DNA of 64,000 nucleotides from Methylobacterium gossipiicola (GTDB taxonomy: Bacteria; Pseudomonadota; Alphaproteobacteria; Rhizobiales; Beijerinckiaceae), in the NCBI RefSeq assembly GCF_900113485.1, contig NZ_FOPM01000001.1, forward strand, positions 1 through 64,000. Direction: 5' to 3'. A program made the position numbers and the translations under genes. Positions 18,159 to 26,854 of this stretch are shown here, piece after piece. Positions within the stretch are counted from its first letter, which is position 1, and every line of letters starts with the position of its first letter. Under the pieces are notes generated by a model. That model was given only the letters and a program-made list of their open reading frames with translations. It ran no database searches and was not told the origin of the DNA.

Positions 18159-18947
18159 GTGATCCTCGGCCTTTGGCTCGACCTTCCGGTCTGGCTGATC
18201 TTCACCAGCCTGGGTGGCATCTTCACAGGAGCCGTCGTCGTTCTGGTGCTCCTGACCAACCTGCCCTGGACGCGCTCCGCCATGCTGCGCCTCGGCACCG
18301 GCATCGTGCCGACCTACTTCACGGCGATCTCGGTGCTCCTCGCCCTCCTCACGGGCTTCGTCGCCAACGATGCCTGGGAGCGTCAGCGCCAAGCGGCGCG
18401 GGTGGTGCAGAACGAACGCTCGAATCTCCTGGCGACGCACGACCTCAGCCTCGCCACGGTGTCCGACATGGCGGAGATCCGTGCCGCCCTCGTGGACTAC
18501 GCCGATGCCCTCGTCGCCGATGAATGGCCGAAGATGACCGATGGCCTGTCGTCGCCCCGCGCGGGGACAGCCCTCGGGCGACTCATGACGGTGGCGGCCG
18601 ATCCGAAGCATGGGGTGTCGGGCCAAGCCGCCCATGCTCTGCTGCTCGACGCTGTGATGAACCTGCGCACCGCCCGTGGTGAGCGCCTCGCCCTCGCCGA
18701 CGCTCAGGGCGATCAGTCGAAATGGCTGACCCTCATGATCCTCGCGGGGTTGACCCTCGTTGCCATCGGCCTCGTGCACCTCGAACGTCCCGTGGCCCAG
18801 GTGACGACACTGGTCCTGTTCTCCGCCGCCATGGTGACGACCCTTGGGGTGATCGCCTTGCATGAGCGCCCGTTCGACGGCCCCCTGGCCTTGAGCCCGG
18901 CCCCCATCGAACGCGCGAAGGCCGTCATGCTCGAGGGCCGCGATTAG
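18159..18947 (+). CDS. DUF4239-like (bestrophin-like) membrane protein
   Basis: A 262-residue integral membrane protein. Two hydrophobic segments near the N-terminus (about 8-33 and 47-65) precede FVANDAWERQRQAARVVQNE, a motif of DUF4239 proteins, then a soluble helical region, and two membrane segments near 187-235. The start is GTG at 18159 with GGAG upstream. DUF4239 proteins are distantly related to bestrophin channels, but no function is established. It faces the D-amino-acid dehydrogenase-like gene in a convergent arrangement. Confidence 0.65.
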   Translation: MILGLWLDLPVWLIFTSLGGIFTGAVVVLVLLTNLPWTRSAMLRLGTGIVPTYFTAISVLLALLTGFVANDAWERQRQAARVVQNERSNLLATHDLSLATVSDMAEIRAALVDYADALVADEWPKMTDGLSSPRAGTALGRLMTVAADPKHGVSGQAAHALLLDAVMNLRTARGERLALADAQGDQSKWLTLMILAGLTLVAIGLVHLERPVAQVTTLVLFSAAMVTTLGVIALHERPFDGPLALSPAPIERAKAVMLEGRD

Positions 18948-18993
18948 GAAGCGGCAGGCGTCGGCCGCAGCGCCGAGCACATGAAGCCCGACA

Positions 18994-20268
18994 TCACAGA
19001 AAGCGGCGCGGATCGAAGGGCGCCAGGGCAATTTCAGGCGCGACGCCGCTGACGAGCTGGGCGACGAGGCGCCCGGTGCGCGCCGAGCCGACGAGGCCGA
19101 CATGGCCGTGCCCGAAGGCGTAGATCACGTCCGGCACGTTCCGCGACGGGCCGATGCAGGGGCGGCCGTCCGGCATGCTCGGACGATGGCCGAGCCAGAC
19201 TTTCAGATTGTCCGCCGACACCGTTCCGGCCAGGGCCGGGAACATGGAAACGAGGTGATCGCGCAGGATCTCCGCGCGCTTCCAGTTGGGCACGGCCGAG
19301 AGGCCGGCGAACTCGACCTGACCGGCGGCGCGCAGGCCCCCGTTCATGGGGTTGACGATCATCTTGGCGTCGGAGGCCATGACGGGCGTGCGGGGGCCGG
19401 CCGCCGCGCCGGGGATCATCACGTGGTAGCCGCGCTCGCTCTCCAGGGGCAGCGGATCGCCGAGGGTGGCGGTGAGGGCCTTCGAGCGTACGCCGGCCGC
19501 CACCACGGCGGCATCGCAGGCGATGTCCCCTTCCTCCGTCGTGACCGCGAGGAGGCGTTCCCCGTCGCGACGGAAGCCCGTGGCGCGGGTCGTCCGATAT
19601 GTGGCGCCCCGCGCTTGGGCGAGCGCCGCGAGGGCGGCGACGTAGCCGCCGGGATCGCGGCAATGCCCCGCTTCCTCGACCACAAGGCCGAAGGTGTAGC
19701 GCCGATGGAGGTCGGGTTCGCGTTGGCGCAGCTCGTCGGCCGAGAGTTCGAGCCATTCGACGCCCACGGCGCGGCGGATGCCCCAGGATCGCGCATCGCC
19801 CTCGAAGGCCGCCCGGTCGGGATAGACGTGCAGGACGCCGCGTCGCTCGATGAGATGGGGCACGCCGGCCTCGGTGGCCAGGCCCGCATGCAGCTTCGGC
19901 GCATCGACCAGCAGGGTCCGCATGGCCTGCGCCGTCCCTTCGATGAGGGTCGGATTCCGGGCTGCCAGGAGGAAGCGGATCAGCCAGGGCATGACCCTGT
20001 GCAGGTAACGCCAGCGAATCGAGAGCGGGCCGAGGGGATCGAGGAGGAAGCCCGGGACCTTCTTCCACATGCCCGGTTCGGCCGGCGGGATGACGGAGTG
20101 TGAGGACAGCCACCCGGCATTGCCGTAGCTCGTGGCGTGCTCGCCGCCCGGCTCACCCGGATCGACCACGGTGACGCGATGGCCCCAGCGCAGGCACTCG
20201 ATGGCGCTCACCGTCCCAACGGCGCCGGAGCCGATGACGACCACGTGCCGAGCTGTTCCTGCGGACAT
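18994..20268 (-). CDS. FAD-dependent D-amino acid dehydrogenase-like oxidoreductase
   Basis: A 424-residue DAO-superfamily flavoprotein. The N-terminal dinucleotide-binding motif VVVIGSGAVGTVSAIECLRWG and a C-terminal FAD contact region (VIYAFGHGHVGLVGSARTG) match DadA-type enzymes, which deaminate D-amino acids and pass electrons to the respiratory chain. The ATG at 20268 has AGGAAG 6 bases upstream; an earlier start would add 23 unlike residues. The actual substrate is unknown and could be another N-substituted amino acid. It sits directly after rimM on the same strand (88 bp gap), interrupting the rimM-trmD order. Confidence 0.85.
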   Translation of the reverse strand: MSAGTARHVVVIGSGAVGTVSAIECLRWGHRVTVVDPGEPGGEHATSYGNAGWLSSHSVIPPAEPGMWKKVPGFLLDPLGPLSIRWRYLHRVMPWLIRFLLAARNPTLIEGTAQAMRTLLVDAPKLHAGLATEAGVPHLIERRGVLHVYPDRAAFEGDARSWGIRRAVGVEWLELSADELRQREPDLHRRYTFGLVVEEAGHCRDPGGYVAALAALAQARGATYRTTRATGFRRDGERLLAVTTEEGDIACDAAVVAAGVRSKALTATLGDPLPLESERGYHVMIPGAAAGPRTPVMASDAKMIVNPMNGGLRAAGQVEFAGLSAVPNWKRAEILRDHLVSMFPALAGTVSADNLKVWLGHRPSMPDGRPCIGPSRNVPDVIYAFGHGHVGLVGSARTGRLVAQLVSGVAPEIALAPFDPRRFL

Positions 20269-20356
20269 CCGCTGCTTCCTGGCCGGGGGCGTTCGCGGCT
20301 CTTGGGAATTGAAGGCCGGCACGAAACCGACGCGCACCGAGCGTTCGAGGCCGACC

Positions 20357-21040
20357 CTACGCGGGCTCCTCGGGCGGGCGCGGTCCCGCGGGGGCGAACA
20401 GATCCTCGGGGGGATCGATCACGATCCGGCCGCCGGCGATATCGAGGTTCGGCACGAACGCCTTGGTGAAGGGCAGGAGGGCGGTGGCGCCGCCGAGAGC
20501 CGGCTTGATTTCGATGAGATCGCCGCCGCCGTAGTTCGGCACGTCCGCGACGGTGCCGAGATGCGTGCCAGTGGTGTCGATCACGTCGAGGCCGACGAGA
20601 TCGGCCGTGAAGAATTCGTCTTCGTCCTGCGTGGTGCCGAGGCGCTCGCGCGGCAGATAGAGCGCCAGCCGATTGAGCGCTTCGGCGCCCGTCCGGTCGG
20701 CCACGCCCTTGACGCGGACCACGAGGAGATCGGGTGACGCGCCGCCGGCCTGGCGCACGTCCGTCAGTTCGATGCGGCGCCCATCCGCGCCGAGCAGCGG
20801 CCCGTAGGACGCGATGGCCTGGGGAATGCCGGTGTAGGATTTCAGGCGAATCTCGCCGTTGAGCCCATGGGCCCGGCCGAACTCGCCCATCTGGACGAGG
20901 CTCGGATCCGTGGCGGGCAGAGGCCCGTCGGCGTCGGGCTTCGGCCGGTGGGCCGAAGTCGAACTCGTTTCGCCGATGCGTCCGGGACGCGCGCGGCGTC
21001 CGCCGTCCCCGTGGGGCGTCGAAGGGGGACGGCGGGCCAT
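20357..21040 (-). CDS. rimM: 16S rRNA processing protein RimM
   Basis: A 227-residue RimM, which assists 30S head maturation near ribosomal protein uS19. The RimM domain begins at about residue 47 (QMGEFGRAHGLNGEIRLKSYT) and the PRC-barrel domain follows (EDEFFTADLVGLDVIDTTG to PFTKAFVPNLDIAGGRIVID). The first 45 residues are an Arg/Pro-rich extension not found in short RimMs; a later start could be the true one, but no ATG with a good site is apparent before the domain. It lies 11 bp after rpsP, in the same operon. Confidence 0.93.
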   Translation of the reverse strand: MARRPPSTPHGDGGRRARPGRIGETSSTSAHRPKPDADGPLPATDPSLVQMGEFGRAHGLNGEIRLKSYTGIPQAIASYGPLLGADGRRIELTDVRQAGGASPDLLVVRVKGVADRTGAEALNRLALYLPRERLGTTQDEDEFFTADLVGLDVIDTTGTHLGTVADVPNYGGGDLIEIKPALGGATALLPFTKAFVPNLDIAGGRIVIDPPEDLFAPAGPRPPEEPA

Positions 21041-21051
21041 CGCGATGCGCC

Positions 21052-21414
21052 TTAGGCCGCGGCGTCTTCGGCCGGGGCGGCGGCCTTCTCGGCGCGCTTG
21101 GCGGCGCGCTCCTTGGCCTTCTCGCCGGGCTCGGCCTTCTGCGGGTTGTTACGGGCCGGGCGCTTGGCGAGGCCGGCGGCGTCGAGGAAGCGCAGGACAC
21201 GGTCGGTGGGCTGGGCGCCCTTGGCGAGCCAAGACTGGATCTTGTCGGCCTCGAGCACGATACGGGCCGGATCGTCCTTGGCCTTCATGGGATCGTACAC
21301 GCCGACCTTCTCGATGAAGCGGCCGTCGCGGGGCGCGCGGGCGTCGGCGACGACGATGCGGTAGTACGGGCGCTTCTTGGCGCCGCCACGGGTGAGGCGG
21401 ATCTTGAGGGACAT
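21052..21414 (-). CDS. rpsP: 30S ribosomal protein bS16
   Basis: A 120-residue bS16. The conserved core ([54 protein letters not shown]) occupies the first 80 residues. The rest is an Ala/Lys/Glu-rich tail, common in alphaproteobacterial S16. It is encoded between chorismate mutase and rimM with gaps of 5 and 11 bp. Confidence 0.97.
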   Translation of the reverse strand: MSLKIRLTRGGAKKRPYYRIVVADARAPRDGRFIEKVGVYDPMKAKDDPARIVLEADKIQSWLAKGAQPTDRVLRFLDAAGLAKRPARNNPQKAEPGEKAKERAAKRAEKAAAPAEDAAA

Positions 21415-21419
21415 GTTGA

Positions 21420-21758
21420 CTACTCTCTGTCTTTGATCGCGTCGAGATTCGCTGCGATCGTCTGGTGATGCCGGATGACTTCCTTGACCACGAAGGCCAG
21501 GAAGGTTTCGGCGAAATCGGGATCGAGCTTGGCGTCGATCGCGAGGTTGCGCAGGCGGGTGATCTGCCGCGCTTCCCGCCCGGGATCGGAGGCGGGCAGG
21601 CCCTTGCGGGCCTTCAACTCGCCGACCCGCTGGGTGCAGCGGAAGCGCTCGGCGAGGAGATAGATGAGGGCGGCATCGAAGTTGTCGATGCTCTCGCGCA
21701 GGCGCAGGAGCTCAGGGTCGATGCCCTGCGCCGCCATGGTTTCTGGGCCGCCCGTCAT
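21420..21758 (-). CDS. Chorismate mutase (AroQ class)
   Basis: A 112-residue all-helical protein matching AroQ chorismate mutases, which convert chorismate to prephenate for Phe and Tyr synthesis: [37 protein letters not shown] and the C-terminal helix [16 protein letters not shown]. The start overlaps the ffh stop by 4 bp (ATGA), and rpsP follows after 5 bp, so it is translated within the ffh-rpsP operon. The same arrangement is known in other Rhizobiales. A shorter version starting at the internal ATG (residue 8) is possible. Confidence 0.88.
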   Translation of the reverse strand: MTGGPETMAAQGIDPELLRLRESIDNFDAALIYLLAERFRCTQRVGELKARKGLPASDPGREARQITRLRNLAIDAKLDPDFAETFLAFVVKEVIRHHQTIAANLDAIKDRE

Positions 21759-23305
21759 TTCTTCTTACCGGGCATGAAGCCACCGAGGCCCGGCAGGCCC
21801 TTGCCTCCGAGGCCCGGAAGCCCCGGCATTTTGCCCGCGAGACCGGGCGGCATCGGCGGCAGCTTGCCGCCGAACTGCTTCTGCATGTCGGCGATCATCT
21901 CGGGCGTCGGCTCGGGCATGCCCGGGGGCAGGCCCGGCATCCCACCCGGCATTCCGCCGCCGCCCATTCCGAACATCGAGCCGAGCGCCTGGCCGATGCC
22001 GCGCTTGCCCGAGCCCATGGCCTTCATCATGTCGGCCATGGTCCGGTGCATCTTGAGGAGCTTGTTCAGCTCCTCGACCTTCGTGCCCGAGCCCGCCGCG
22101 ATGCGCTTCTTGCGGGAATTCTTGAGGATGTCGGGGTTGCGCCGCTCCTGCGGCGTCATCGACGAGATGATGGCCCGCTGGCGGGCGAACATCTTCTCGT
22201 CGAGGTTGGCGCTCTCGACCTGCTTCTTGATCTGGCCCATGCCCGGCAGCATGCCCATGAGGCCGCCGATACCGCCCATCTTCTCCATCTGGGCGAGTTG
22301 CATCGCGAGGTCGTCGAGGTCGAACTTGCCCTTGCGCATCTTCTCCGCGGTGCGGAGCGCCTGCTCGTGGTCGATGGTCTCGGCGGCCTTCTCGACGAGC
22401 GAAACGATGTCGCCCATGCCGAGGATGCGGTTGGCGACGCGGGCCGGGTGGAATTCCTCCAGGGCATCGACCTTCTCGCCCGTGCCCACGAGCTTGATCG
22501 GCTTGCCCGTCACGGCGCGCATGGAGAGGGCGGCGCCGCCGCGCGAATCGCCGTCCATGCGGGTGAGCACGATGCCGGTGACGCCGAGGCGCTCGTCGAA
22601 GGCCCGCGCCGTGACCACGGCGTCCTGACCCGTGAGCGCGTCGGCCACCAGCAGCACTTCGTGCGGATTGGTGGCGGCCTTCACCTCCGCCGCCTCCTGC
22701 ATCAGGCCCTCGTCGAGGGTGATGCGGCCGGCGGTGTCGAGCATCACCACGTCGAAGCCGCCAAGCCGCGCCGCATCCATGGCGCGCCGGGCGATCTGCA
22801 CGGCCGACTGGCCCGCGACGATGGGCAGGCTCTCGACCTCGACCTGGGCGGCGAGGATCGCCAACTGCTCCATGGCGGCCGGGCGGCGGGTGTCGAGGGA
22901 GGCGAGCAGCACCCGGCGCTTGTCGCGCGAGGCGAGGCGGCGGGCGATCTTGGCCGTCGTCGTGGTCTTGCCCGAGCCTTGGAGGCCGACCATCAGGATG
23001 GCGACGGGGGCCGGCGCGTTGAGGTCGATGAGCCCGGCCTCGGAACCGAGCATGGCCGTCAGTTCGTCGTTGACGATCTTCACGACCATCTGGCCGGGAG
23101 TGACCGACTTGACGACGATGGCGCCCACCGCCTTCTCGCGCACCTTCTCGGTGAAGCCGCGCACCACTTCGAGGGCGACGTCGGCCTCCAGCAGGGCGCG
23201 CCGCACCTCACGCAGGGCGGCGGTGACGTCGGCTTCCGTGAGGGCGCCGCGGCGCGTCAGTCCGGAGAGAATGCCGGACAGGCGATCGGACAGGCCTTCG
23301 AACAT
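21755..23305 (-). CDS. ffh: Signal recognition particle protein Ffh
   Basis: A 516-residue GTPase that binds 4.5S RNA and signal sequences for co-translational membrane targeting. N domain (MFEGLSDRLSGILSGLTRRG), G domain with GLQGSGKTTTTAKIA, DTAGR and the TRMDGD motif, and a methionine-rich M domain. The tail beyond about residue 455 is very rich in Gly, Met and Pro (MGGGGMPGGMPGLPPGMPEP) and longer than in E. coli. It is the first gene of the ffh-chorismate mutase-rpsP-rimM group. Confidence 0.97.
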   Translation of the reverse strand: MFEGLSDRLSGILSGLTRRGALTEADVTAALREVRRALLEADVALEVVRGFTEKVREKAVGAIVVKSVTPGQMVVKIVNDELTAMLGSEAGLIDLNAPAPVAILMVGLQGSGKTTTTAKIARRLASRDKRRVLLASLDTRRPAAMEQLAILAAQVEVESLPIVAGQSAVQIARRAMDAARLGGFDVVMLDTAGRITLDEGLMQEAAEVKAATNPHEVLLVADALTGQDAVVTARAFDERLGVTGIVLTRMDGDSRGGAALSMRAVTGKPIKLVGTGEKVDALEEFHPARVANRILGMGDIVSLVEKAAETIDHEQALRTAEKMRKGKFDLDDLAMQLAQMEKMGGIGGLMGMLPGMGQIKKQVESANLDEKMFARQRAIISSMTPQERRNPDILKNSRKKRIAAGSGTKVEELNKLLKMHRTMADMMKAMGSGKRGIGQALGSMFGMGGGGMPGGMPGLPPGMPEPTPEMIADMQKQFGGKLPPMPPGLAGKMPGLPGLGGKGLPGLGGFMPGKKK

Positions 23306-23346
23306 GCGTCAGGCTCCCTGGACCAGGATCGTCACGGCGTCACGCA

Positions 23347-23580
23347 TCACTGGTTGATGCCCGCGCTCTCGGCCCGCCGTGCCTGGAGGCTGTTCTCGAA
23401 GCTGCGCACGGCGCGGGCGAACTTGTCGCGGCATTCCGGATTGCAGAAGCCCACGACGGCGCCGTTGTAGAGGGTGAGGGAATCAGCCGCGATGGGCTTG
23501 CCCGACCAGGGGCAGACGTCGTTCACCGCATCCTCAATGCGGAGCGGCGTCTTCGACGTGTCGGGCGTGGCGTGGGGCAT
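23347..23580 (-). CDS. Small YHS/TRASH-like metal-binding protein
   Basis: A 77-residue protein with the pattern CPWSGKPIAADSLTLYNGAV followed by GFCNPECRDKF, giving three closely placed Cys residues in a YHS/TRASH-type fold likely to bind a metal ion. Such small proteins are common in Rhizobiales and are sometimes mislabelled as glutathione S-transferases. It lies 41 bp upstream of ffh on the same strand. Function unknown. Confidence 0.7.
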   Translation of the reverse strand: MPHATPDTSKTPLRIEDAVNDVCPWSGKPIAADSLTLYNGAVVGFCNPECRDKFARAVRSFENSLQARRAESAGINQ

Positions 23581-23791
23581 GCGGCCTGCGAACGATCGGT
23601 GGCGTGACGCCCTCTCTCCAACGCGAAGCTCGCCCGAGGGCGCATCGCGCTGTCGGGCGTTGACCTCCGGCCTCAGGGGACCGGTCGGCGTTCGTGCTGA
23701 CGATGGAATCGTCTGGAATGTCGGAGTTCGGTTAGGACGGGATCACAGGCGAGTCAAGGTCTTAACGATTTCCGCCGGGGAGCGAGACGCA

Positions 23792-24892
23792 TCAGATCGA
23801 GGTTTCGGGGTCGGTTTCATCGGTCTGTGGCAGGCCGGGCAATTGGACCAGATTCCGGTCGCTCACGGCCAGAACCTTGAACAGGCTGCCCATGCCGCGC
23901 CGGGTCGGGTCGATGAGGCGCGAGACGGCGGCGGCGATCTCGGCCGCCTGCTCCGGCGTGGCGCCTGCGCTCAGGCGTTCGGCGCGCTGGTGCAGCCCCA
24001 GGGCCTGAAGGAAATCGCGCTGATCGACGGGGCCGTGCACCCGCGCGCCCTCGCCCGAGGCGGCGCGCGCGAGGGCGGAAAAGTCCACATGGGTGGTGAG
24101 GTCTGCGCTGCCGGGCGCCGCCAGGGGATCGACGAAGCGGTGCTCCGCCACGGCCTGGAGCGAATCGCCGAAGCCCGGCCGGGCATGGCCGTAATCGATG
24201 GCGAGGAGCGCACCACCGTCCCGTACGAAGCGGCGGGCAAGATCCCGCATCGTGTCGAGGGCGGCGCCCGGCAGGGTCAGGATCACCCCGAGGGGCGCGC
24301 GCACCGTGAGATGGGGATCGGGCTCGGCAGCGAGGCCGAAGGCGAGGCCCTGCCCATCAGGTGAGAGACCGACGCAGCGCTCGTGCCAGCCCCGTTCCCC
24401 ACGCTGGAATTGTCGCACCGGCAGCGCATCGAAGAATTCGTTGGCCACCACGATGGCGGGTCCCGGCGGCAGGGTGGCAAGATCGTCGTGCCAGGTCGGC
24501 GCGAAGCCCGGCAGCCGCTCGGCCTGCGCCGCCTTCAGCACCGGGCTCGTTTCGACGAGGTGCAGGCGGGGGGCGAGGGTCGGGGCGACGCGCGACAAGG
24601 CCCGCAGGGCATCGGCCATGAGGGTGCCGCGTCCGGGGCCGAGTTCCACCAGGGCAAGGTCGGCGGGCGCGCCCATCTCGCCCCAGACCGACGCGATCCA
24701 GAGTCCGATGAGTTCGCCGAACATCTGGCTAATCTCGGGAGCGGTCACGAAGTCGCCGGCCGCGCCCAGGGGATCGCGGGTGCGGTAGTAGCCGTGCACC
24801 GGATGCCCGAGGCAGAGATCCATGTAGCGCGCCAGTGGGATCGGCCCCGTGGCGAGGATTTCTTCGCGGAGCAGACCGAGGAGGGGGGGCAT
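23792..24892 (-). CDS. MidA/NDUFAF7-family SAM-dependent methyltransferase
   Basis: A 366-residue member of the DUF185 family. The mitochondrial relative NDUFAF7 methylates an arginine of the NDUFS2 subunit during complex I assembly, so a role in respiratory complex I maturation is a reasonable inference. Seen in the sequence: GYYRTRDPLGAAGDFVTAPE, the SAM motif LVELGPGRGTLMADALRAL, and VVANEFFDALPVRQF. The ATG at 24892 overlaps the lgt stop by one base (TGATG), implying translational coupling; a GTG one codon earlier is the alternative. Confidence 0.88.
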   Translation of the reverse strand: MPPLLGLLREEILATGPIPLARYMDLCLGHPVHGYYRTRDPLGAAGDFVTAPEISQMFGELIGLWIASVWGEMGAPADLALVELGPGRGTLMADALRALSRVAPTLAPRLHLVETSPVLKAAQAERLPGFAPTWHDDLATLPPGPAIVVANEFFDALPVRQFQRGERGWHERCVGLSPDGQGLAFGLAAEPDPHLTVRAPLGVILTLPGAALDTMRDLARRFVRDGGALLAIDYGHARPGFGDSLQAVAEHRFVDPLAAPGSADLTTHVDFSALARAASGEGARVHGPVDQRDFLQALGLHQRAERLSAGATPEQAAEIAAAVSRLIDPTRRGMGSLFKVLAVSDRNLVQLPGLPQTDETDPETSI

Positions 24893-25770
24893 CACGAGGG
24901 CTCGGTCCGGGCCTGGGTGGTCGCGCGGGGCGCTGCGACGCCCCGCAGGGCGAGCACGATGGTCGCGACGCCGATGAGCGCCATGGGCACGCAGAGCAGC
25001 ATGCCCATGGTGATGCCGCCCAGGGGCCAGCCCTCGGTGCCGAACAGGTAGCCGAGCTGTCGGTCGGGCTCACGGAAGAATTCGCAGAATGTCCGGGCGA
25101 GGGCGTAGCCGAGGACGAAGATGCCGCTGAGGAGGCCGGGCCGGCGGAAACCGAACCGGCGCACGGCGAGGGCCATGACGACGAACAGCAGGGCGCCTTC
25201 GGTGGCCGCCTCGTAGAGCTGGCTCGGGTGGCGCGGCAGGGGGCCGCCCGACGGAAACACCACGGCATAGGCGAAGTCCGGGGCGACGCGGCCCCACAAT
25301 TCCCCGTTCACGAAGTTGGCGATGCGGCCGAAGAACAAACCAATGGGGACCGTGACGGCGGCGAGATCGAACAGGCTGAAGGGTGGAAGCTTTCGGACCC
25401 GCGCGAACAGCCCCATGGCCAGGACGGCGCCGAGGAAGCCGCCGTGGAACGACATGCCACCGTTGCGGATGGCGAGGATTTCCAGGGGGTCGTTGAGGTA
25501 GAGCGGCAGGTTGTAGAACAGCACGTAGCCGATGCGACCGCCCAGCACGACGCCCAGCGCCACCCAGACGATGAGGTCGTCGATCTCCGTCAGGCTCGGC
25601 CGCCGGCCCGTGCCCCAGAGGCGGTCGGTGGCCACCAGCCTGCGCGCATAGAACCAGCCCCCGAGGAGGCCGGCGATGTAGGCCAGGGCATACCACTTGA
25701 TGGTGATCGGCCCGATGGCCAGGGCCACCGGATCGATGGCGGGAAACGGCAGGGCGAGGAGGGGTGGCAT
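24892..25770 (-). CDS. lgt: Prolipoprotein diacylglyceryl transferase
   Basis: A 292-residue inner-membrane enzyme with about seven membrane segments that attaches diacylglycerol to the lipobox Cys of prolipoproteins. The Lgt signature region is clear: [20 protein letters not shown], preceded by [12 protein letters not shown] (catalytic-region His) and followed by [16 protein letters not shown]. Length is normal. It forms a pair with the midA-like gene. Its substrates include the RND adaptor lipoprotein encoded earlier in this window. Confidence 0.96.
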   Translation of the reverse strand: MPPLLALPFPAIDPVALAIGPITIKWYALAYIAGLLGGWFYARRLVATDRLWGTGRRPSLTEIDDLIVWVALGVVLGGRIGYVLFYNLPLYLNDPLEILAIRNGGMSFHGGFLGAVLAMGLFARVRKLPPFSLFDLAAVTVPIGLFFGRIANFVNGELWGRVAPDFAYAVVFPSGGPLPRHPSQLYEAATEGALLFVVMALAVRRFGFRRPGLLSGIFVLGYALARTFCEFFREPDRQLGYLFGTEGWPLGGITMGMLLCVPMALIGVATIVLALRGVAAPRATTQARTEPS

Positions 25771-25951
25771 CGGCAGGCATCCCGGTCCGAGCGTCCCTGG
25801 GCGAGGTCCTCGACGCGGCGTCGGCCCATAGGCCCGGTCGCGCGTCGAGGGGATCGTCGGGCCACTCCGTGTTCGGGCATTGGACGCGCGGAGCGGGGTG
25901 CGTCAAGGCCGAGCCCTGCGCTGGACTCATATCGACCCGAGCCCCTCCGCC

Positions 25952-26854
25952 TCAATCGTCCCCGGCCTGTATCAGCAGGAGGCCGTGGCCGTCCGGTCCC
26001 GCCAACCCGGCCATGCGACCGTCGCGGGAGAGAATGACGGGGTATGCCTCGGACAATCGCGCGAGGAGGCCCGGCAAATCGTTCACGAGACAGTGAAAGC
26101 GCGTCGTGAACCGGTTCCGGGCGGATGAGGCCCGAGGCGGGGGCGGAGCGCGGTAGTGGAGCAACTCCACATGGGGTGTCTTCGCCCGCGTCGGCGCGAG
26201 GGCGATCACGTCCACGACCGGGTCGGCAAGGCCGTCGAGGGCGGCCTGTTCGGGGCCGCGGTTCAGCCCCCGTGTGCCGAGTTCGAGGCCGAGCCCGTCG
26301 CGGAAGAACGCGATGGCGGCGTCGACGTCCGTGACGACGATGGCGGAATGATCGATGCCGGCAAACAGCTCCGTCGCTCCCGCCCAGGGCGATCCGGCTC
26401 CCCCATGGGGAAAGGCCAGCAGTTCCAGGGGATGCCCATCGGGATCACGGATTTTCCAGGCCATGACCCCCCCCGAAGAGGCTGGCAACACGCGCGGGCC
26501 GCCCTGCGAGATCGGGGTCGGGGCCATCCGTTGGATCTGCGCGTAGGCCCGCGCCATATCCGTGACCACGATGGCGGCGTGCTGAAATCCGGTTTCGTCG
26601 GCACCGGCATCGACGGGACCGTGGCGGCCCGGCGCATCGAAGGCGAGGAACGCGATGGTCTGTTCCCCGAGGCCCATCCGTAGGCATTCCCCGCTCGCAT
26701 CGGGCAGATCGAGGGCCTCCAGCAGCGGGACGGGAATGCGCTCGATGGGACCGAGGCGCCGGAACCCGAGGCCGTCTCGGTAGAACGCTTCCGTGCGGCC
26801 GAGGTCGGCGACGGTGCGGCCGAGGCCGAGAACGGCGTCGACGCGGGGTCTCAC
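25952..26854 (-). CDS. Four-module VOC (glyoxalase/dioxygenase) superfamily protein
   Basis: A 300-residue protein built of four beta-alpha-beta modules, i.e. two VOC domains. Module starts are recognisable at VDAVLGLGRTVADLGR, FQHAAIVVTDMARAY, IDHSAIVVTDVDAAI and FHCLVNDLPGLLARL. Potential metal ligands are His in the second and third modules and Glu in HPLELLAF and HVELLHY; the first module has Ala where His is usual. It could be a dioxygenase, glyoxalase or isomerase. The GTG start overlaps the lactonase stop by 4 bp (GTGA). Last gene of the minus-strand accessory operon. Confidence 0.75.
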   Translation of the reverse strand: MRPRVDAVLGLGRTVADLGRTEAFYRDGLGFRRLGPIERIPVPLLEALDLPDASGECLRMGLGEQTIAFLAFDAPGRHGPVDAGADETGFQHAAIVVTDMARAYAQIQRMAPTPISQGGPRVLPASSGGVMAWKIRDPDGHPLELLAFPHGGAGSPWAGATELFAGIDHSAIVVTDVDAAIAFFRDGLGLELGTRGLNRGPEQAALDGLADPVVDVIALAPTRAKTPHVELLHYRAPPPPRASSARNRFTTRFHCLVNDLPGLLARLSEAYPVILSRDGRMAGLAGPDGHGLLLIQAGDD

